This document shows positions 8,583 through 11,433 of a DNA stretch of 11,433 nucleotides, in pieces; the first letter of the stretch is position 1; each line of letters opens with the position of its first letter. Position numbers and translations under genes: made by a program. The notes under the pieces were generated by a model. It ran no database searches. It was not told the origin of the DNA and saw only the letters and a program-made list of their open reading frames with translations. Origin of the DNA: Bacteroidales bacterium (lineage in GTDB: Bacteria; Bacteroidota; Bacteroidia; Bacteroidales; ML635J-15); assembly GCA_028696755.1 (NCBI GenBank), contig JAQVGK010000055.1, positions 1-11,433 on the forward strand, read 5' to 3'.

Positions 8583-8601
8583 GCCGGATTATTTGTCCGG
8601 C
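8583..8601 (-). terminator. Intrinsic terminator downstream of the universal stress protein gene
   Basis: On the minus strand the hairpin is GCCGGA, a seven-base loop (CAAATAA), then TCCGGC, followed by TG and six T. It lies 28 bases after the stop codon at 8629-8631 and insulates ppdK from the stress-protein gene. The rest of the 191-base gap is AT-rich and holds only the ppdK promoter box. Confidence 0.88.
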
Positions 8602-8628
8602 ATATTTGATGTCACATTTTTCTATTTG

Positions 8629-9429
8629 TTAATATGAAAATCCACCTAGTTTTACAATGTCGGTTCTAGGATTAACGCACATGATAGGAATTTTCTTTGA
8701 TAATTCGATATTGCGAGCTCGACGTATTTCTGTTACAGATTTTTTGTACTTATCGGTCATAAATAATACAACGTCAGGTTCAATTTCATTCATGTAATCA
8801 TAAAGATTATCAGAGAAACCATTTTCAGGAACTGGTTTTAGTTCAAAATCTACATTATCTTTTTCGAAAATCGAGGTGGCGAAAAGTAAATTGCTATTAA
8901 TTCCTGCTTTTTTTGCATTGTCAGTTGTTTCTGGATAAACCACATAAACTTTACTTTCGAACAGGTTTGTTAAATATTTAACCCAAAGGAATTTCGCCCT
9001 AGATTTTTTGTCGTCATCAATTGGAACACAAATTTTGTCGTATTCGCCATAGTTAAGAGGGCGTTGAACAAGAATGAAAGGAATCTTTACAAATTTCTGG
9101 ATTACTTTCATTGCTCTTTTGATTGTCTTAAGGCCATGAGTGCCCATAACTGCAAGGTAAGCATTAGCCTCAATTCCGTAATTGTATATTGTTTCAAATA
9201 AATTTCCAGCTTTAACTACAGCCACAACATTATAATTGTTATGTTTTGAAGCAAATCTATCAGCAATTTTCTGCAATTCTGCTTGCCATTCTTCAATTTC
9301 TTTTTCACTACTTACAACATACAACATGTGTATGGGAAATCTAGAAATTCTTGCCAACTCATAAGCATGATCTAATGCAAAATTTGCCTCGTTGCTAAAA
9401 TCAAAAGGAACTAATATACACTTTTCCAT
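8629..9429 (-). CDS. Tandem-domain universal stress protein with degenerate nucleotide-binding loops
   Basis: This 266-residue cytoplasmic protein contains two UspA-type alpha/beta domains. Domain 1 (about 1-142) starts ILVPFDFS, the usual first strand with its acidic residue, and has the late strand and loop LAVMGTHG followed by IPFILVQRP. Domain 2 (about 148-258) starts KICVPIDDD and ends IPIMCVNPR. In ATP-binding UspA members the loop follows GxxGx9G(S/T). Here GTHG is kept in domain 1 but no Gly-Ser/Thr follows at the expected spacing, and domain 2 has MTDKYKK in place of that loop. Loss of ATP binding is therefore likely, though this is inference. Usp proteins are typically made under stress or growth arrest; the specific role is unknown. 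The gene is divergent from lpdA across a shared promoter region, carries a hairpin in its leader, and has its own terminator. Confidence 0.9.
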   Translation of the reverse strand: MEKCILVPFDFSNEANFALDHAYELARISRFPIHMLYVVSSEKEIEEWQAELQKIADRFASKHNNYNVVAVVKAGNLFETIYNYGIEANAYLAVMGTHGLKTIKRAMKVIQKFVKIPFILVQRPLNYGEYDKICVPIDDDKKSRAKFLWVKYLTNLFESKVYVVYPETTDNAKKAGINSNLLFATSIFEKDNVDFELKPVPENGFSDNLYDYMNEIEPDVVLFMTDKYKKSVTEIRRARNIELSKKIPIMCVNPRTDIVKLGGFSY

Positions 9430-9470
9430 AATTTATTCTTTAGGTTATAATTAATGTGCTCACTCACTTT

Positions 9471-9498
9471 CTTAATGCTCTCGAACGAAAGAATTAAG
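9471..9498 (-). promoter_or_regulatory. Imperfect palindrome/hairpin in the usp 5' leader
   Basis: Two 13-base arms (CTTAATGCTCTCG and CGAAAGAATTAAG on the plus strand) are separated by AA. In minus-strand RNA, 12 of 13 positions pair if one G-U wobble is counted; the plus-strand RNA would have an extra A-C mismatch. It begins just downstream of the predicted usp transcription start (about 9506) and has no following T-tract, so it is not a terminator. It could be an operator or an mRNA-stabilising or regulatory hairpin. Confidence 0.45.
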
Positions 9499-9512
9499 TA
9501 CGTAAATATAAA

Positions 9513-9520
9513 CAAAGATA
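9513..9520 (-). promoter_or_regulatory. Probable usp promoter, -7 box
   Basis: The minus strand reads TATCTTTG, an exact match to TAnnTTTG. It lies 84 bases upstream of the usp ATG; transcription would start near 9506, giving a leader of about 77 bases that contains the palindrome. No recognisable -33 TTTG is present. It lies only 14 bases from the opposing lpdA box. Confidence 0.5.
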
Positions 9521-9534
9521 AAATAAAAAATGTT

Positions 9535-9542
9535 TATTTTTG
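9535..9542 (+). promoter_or_regulatory. Probable lpdA promoter, -7 box
   Basis: The plus strand reads TATTTTTG, an exact match to TAnnTTTG, 42 bases ahead of the lpdA ATG at 9585. The predicted transcription start is near 9549, giving a leader of about 35 bases. The in-frame TTG at 9540-9542 lies inside this box, so it cannot be the translation start of this transcript. Confidence 0.5.
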
Positions 9543-9584
9543 AGAAATTTTTTAAAAAAGAAACAAAATATAAAATTTTACGAT

Positions 9585-10976
9585 ATGAATTTTGATCTTA
9601 TAGTTATCGGTAGTGGTCCTGGTGGTTATGTTGCTGCAATTCGTGGAGCTCAATTAGGAATGAATGTAGCTGTGGTCGAAAAGGCCGAGCTTGGTGGAAT
9701 TTGTCTAAACTGGGGATGTATTCCAACTAAAGCATTGCTTAAAAGTGCGCAGGTTTACAATTATTTTAAACATAGTGAAGATTATGGGATTGTAAACGAA
9801 GGAACTGTAAAACCAGATTTTCAAAAAGTGATTGCTCGTAGTAGAGAAGTAGCTGCAAACATGAGCAAAGGAATTGAATTTCTCTTTAAGAAAAATAAAA
9901 TTACTGTTCTTCGTGGATATGCAAAGCTTGCTGGAAATAATTCGGTTAATGTAACTGATGCTGATGGTAATTCAGAAAATTATTCTGCAAATCATATTAT
10001 TTTAGCAACTGGTGCTCGTTCTAAAGAAATTGCTGGAATTAAGCAGGATGGTAAAAATATTATTGGTTATCGCGAAGCTTTAAGTCTCGAAAATTTGCCT
10101 CAATCAATGGCTGTTATTGGTTCAGGAGCAATTGGTTCTGAACTGGCATTTTTCTATGCTTCGATGGGAACCGAAGTGACATTGATAGAATATATGACGG
10201 AAATAGTTCCGCTCGAAGATGAAGAGGTTTCGAAACAACTTGCGCGCTCATTTAAGAAAGCAGGAATAAAAGTTATGTCTGGAACAGCTGTGAAAAATGT
10301 TGAAGTAAATGATGGTAAATGTATAGTTAACTACACTGATAAAAAAGGTGATGCCGTTTTAGAATGTGAAATAGTTTTGTCTGCTGTTGGAGTAACAACA
10401 AATCTTGAGAACCTTGGATTAGAAGAAGTAGGAGTGAAGACTGAATATTCTAAGGTTATTGTTGATGAGTTTTACCGAACCAATATCGAGGGAATTTATG
10501 CAATAGGTGATATTATTCCTGGTCCGGCGCTTGCACATGTTGCATCTGCCGAAGCAATATGCTGTGTCGAAAAGATCGCAGGACATAATCCTCCAGTTAT
10601 AGATTATTCAAATATTCCATCATGTGTTTATACAACTCCTGAAATTGCTTCGGTTGGGTTATGCGAGCAAAAGTTAAAGGAAAAAGGCATTGAATATAAA
10701 GTAGGTAAATTTCCATTTATAGCATCGGGAAAAGCTGCTGCTGCTGGAAATAAGGATGGTTTTGTAAAACTTCTTTTCGACGCTTCTACTGACGAATTAC
10801 TAGGTGCACATTTTATTGGTGACAATATTGCAGAAATGATTGCCGAAATGGTAGTCCTTAAAAAACTTAACGGAAAAGGTAAAGATTTGATTAAATCAAT
10901 TCACCCACACCCAAGTTTGTCGGAAGCTGTTATGGAAGCTGCTGCGGCTGCACATAATGAGGTGATCCATCTGTAA
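9585..10976 (+). CDS. lpdA: Dihydrolipoyl dehydrogenase (EC 1.8.1.4)
   Basis: This FAD flavoprotein reoxidises dihydrolipoamide on E2 or H-protein subunits of 2-oxoacid dehydrogenase or glycine cleavage complexes, passing electrons to NAD+. I use the ATG at 9585, giving 463 residues. The frame extends back to a TTG at 9540, but that would add a lysine-rich 15-residue stretch and overlaps the promoter box. Visible signatures: the FAD-binding GSGPGG (residues 9-14) and VVEKAELGG; the redox-active disulfide CLNWGC (Cys40/Cys45); the NAD-binding GSGAIG (179-184) with TLIE; GIYAIGDI for the second FAD contact; TTPEIASVG; and the C-terminal HPHPSLSE with catalytic His442 and Glu447. The length is slightly short of the usual 460-480 but complete. 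No E1, E2 or glycine cleavage genes are adjacent, so it is a stand-alone copy that may serve several complexes. It is followed directly by a strong terminator, indicating a single-gene transcript. Confidence 0.96.
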   Translation: MNFDLIVIGSGPGGYVAAIRGAQLGMNVAVVEKAELGGICLNWGCIPTKALLKSAQVYNYFKHSEDYGIVNEGTVKPDFQKVIARSREVAANMSKGIEFLFKKNKITVLRGYAKLAGNNSVNVTDADGNSENYSANHIILATGARSKEIAGIKQDGKNIIGYREALSLENLPQSMAVIGSGAIGSELAFFYASMGTEVTLIEYMTEIVPLEDEEVSKQLARSFKKAGIKVMSGTAVKNVEVNDGKCIVNYTDKKGDAVLECEIVLSAVGVTTNLENLGLEEVGVKTEYSKVIVDEFYRTNIEGIYAIGDIIPGPALAHVASAEAICCVEKIAGHNPPVIDYSNIPSCVYTTPEIASVGLCEQKLKEKGIEYKVGKFPFIASGKAAAAGNKDGFVKLLFDASTDELLGAHFIGDNIAEMIAEMVVLKKLNGKGKDLIKSIHPHPSLSEAVMEAAAAAHNEVIHL

Positions 10977-10985
10977 TGCTTTATA

Positions 10986-11021
10986 GATAAAAAAAACCGC
11001 TGAGAAGCGGTTTTTTTTATC
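10986..11021. terminator. Perfect bidirectional terminator between convergent genes
   Basis: The sequence is a perfect inverted repeat: GAT, eight A, CCGCT, a GAGA loop (GNRA type), AGCGG, eight T, ATC. It starts 10 bases after the lpdA stop. It also covers the stop codon (11017-11019) of the converging minus-strand gene, so that gene's transcript ends within the same hairpin. Confidence 0.93.
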
Positions 11022-11433
11022 TCTTTATTGTCACACTCCCTGTTAGTGGCTCAAGGCCTTCGGTTAATGTTATAACATACCAATAAGTGTCGCTTGGAAG
11101 GTCTAGCCCTGCATAAATTCCATTCCACGAGAATTGTGCTCCATCTGATTGATACAGTTTTTTCCCGTATCTATCAAAAACCTCAACAGTCACTCCTGGA
11201 TAATGGTATAAACCTGTAATAACCCAAGTGTCGTTGTAACCATCGCCGTTTGGAGTGAAGAAATCGGGAATTTGCAATGATTGATCGAGATACACGTCAA
11301 CAGTTATCATACAGTAATTCTCGTCCATTATCGAAATTGTGTACGTGTCGGATTCTAAACCAATAAACACATTAGAAGTTTGCCAAGTGTCGCCATCGTG
11401 AGAATATATTAATGGTGGCGTTCCACCAGTGGC
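11017..11433 (-). CDS. C-terminal end of a secreted protein with SprB-like repeat and type B T9SS sorting domain (partial)
   Basis: The minus-strand frame is open to the right edge, giving 138 visible residues and the stop; the start lies outside. A GTG at 11368-11370 is internal, because conserved sequence precedes it. Residues up to about 11300 (GGTPPLIYSHDGDTWQ, LESDTYTISIMDENYC) match the pattern of a SprB-type repeat (GGTPPYxYSWSxG...LxxGTYTVTVTDxNGC). The rest is a gliding-motility-associated C-terminal domain: IPDFFTPNGDGYNDTW, VEVFDRYGKKLYQS, WNGIYAGLDLPSDTYWYVI and ending GSVTIKR. That is the type B T9SS sorting signal, associated with PorV-independent secretion and SprF-type partners in known systems. 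The full protein is probably a large, repeat-rich surface adhesin or motility-related protein, but only the tail is visible. Confidence 0.9.
   Translation of the reverse strand, partial: ATGGTPPLIYSHDGDTWQTSNVFIGLESDTYTISIMDENYCMITVDVYLDQSLQIPDFFTPNGDGYNDTWVITGLYHYPGVTVEVFDRYGKKLYQSDGAQFSWNGIYAGLDLPSDTYWYVITLTEGLEPLTGSVTIKR

Noticed and set aside
9450..9462. Short direct repeat CTCACTCACT in the usp leader
   Set aside because: Too short to distinguish from chance, with no further copies nearby.
11368..11370. GTG at 11368-11370 as the start of the right-edge gene
   Set aside because: The upstream in-frame codons encode the first half of a SprB-like repeat, so the gene continues past the edge.

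Overview
The window looks like chromosomal DNA from a member of the Bacteroidota, probably a Bacteroidales/Marinilabiliales-type marine or anaerobic relative. The sequence is AT-rich and start codons lack clear Shine-Dalgarno sequences. Three intergenic sites match the Bacteroidota -7 promoter box TAnnTTTG. Three separate proteins end in type IX secretion system (T9SS) sorting domains, a system confined to this phylum. The genus is inference; the phylum is well supported.

Left part (1-5207, + strand): two adjacent secreted-protein genes. The first is cut by the left edge. It is built from alternating CARDB-like and jelly-roll/MAM-like modules and ends in a type A T9SS sorting domain. The second has a signal peptide, a long array of ELWxxDGT-type repeats, a PKD domain and a type A sorting domain. 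A bidirectional terminator at about 5240-5269 separates them from the converging genes on the right.

Middle part (5287-9429, - strand, transcribed right to left): a tandem universal stress protein, then pyruvate phosphate dikinase (ppdK), then a small DUF3127-type protein that looks like an OB-fold protein with a single-stranded-DNA-binding-protein (SSB) C-terminal tip. Each of the first two genes is followed by an intrinsic terminator, so these are mostly separate transcription units. The ppdK terminator lies only 20 bases ahead of the DUF3127 start codon.

Right part (9430-11433): a compact divergent promoter region drives the stress-protein gene leftward and a stand-alone dihydrolipoyl dehydrogenase (lpdA) rightward. 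The two -7 boxes are so close that the promoters must overlap. A perfect hairpin terminator then separates lpdA from a converging, edge-truncated gene whose product ends in a SprB-like repeat and a type B (gliding-motility-type) T9SS sorting domain.

Functionally the window joins a central carbon block (PEP/pyruvate interconversion, lipoamide oxidation and a stress protein) with flanking cell-surface or secreted T9SS cargo. I see no mobile element, CRISPR array, tRNA or rRNA. The least described items are the SSB-tailed DUF3127 protein with its terminator-containing leader, the 19-unit repeat array, and the overlapping usp/lpdA promoters with a hairpin in the usp leader.
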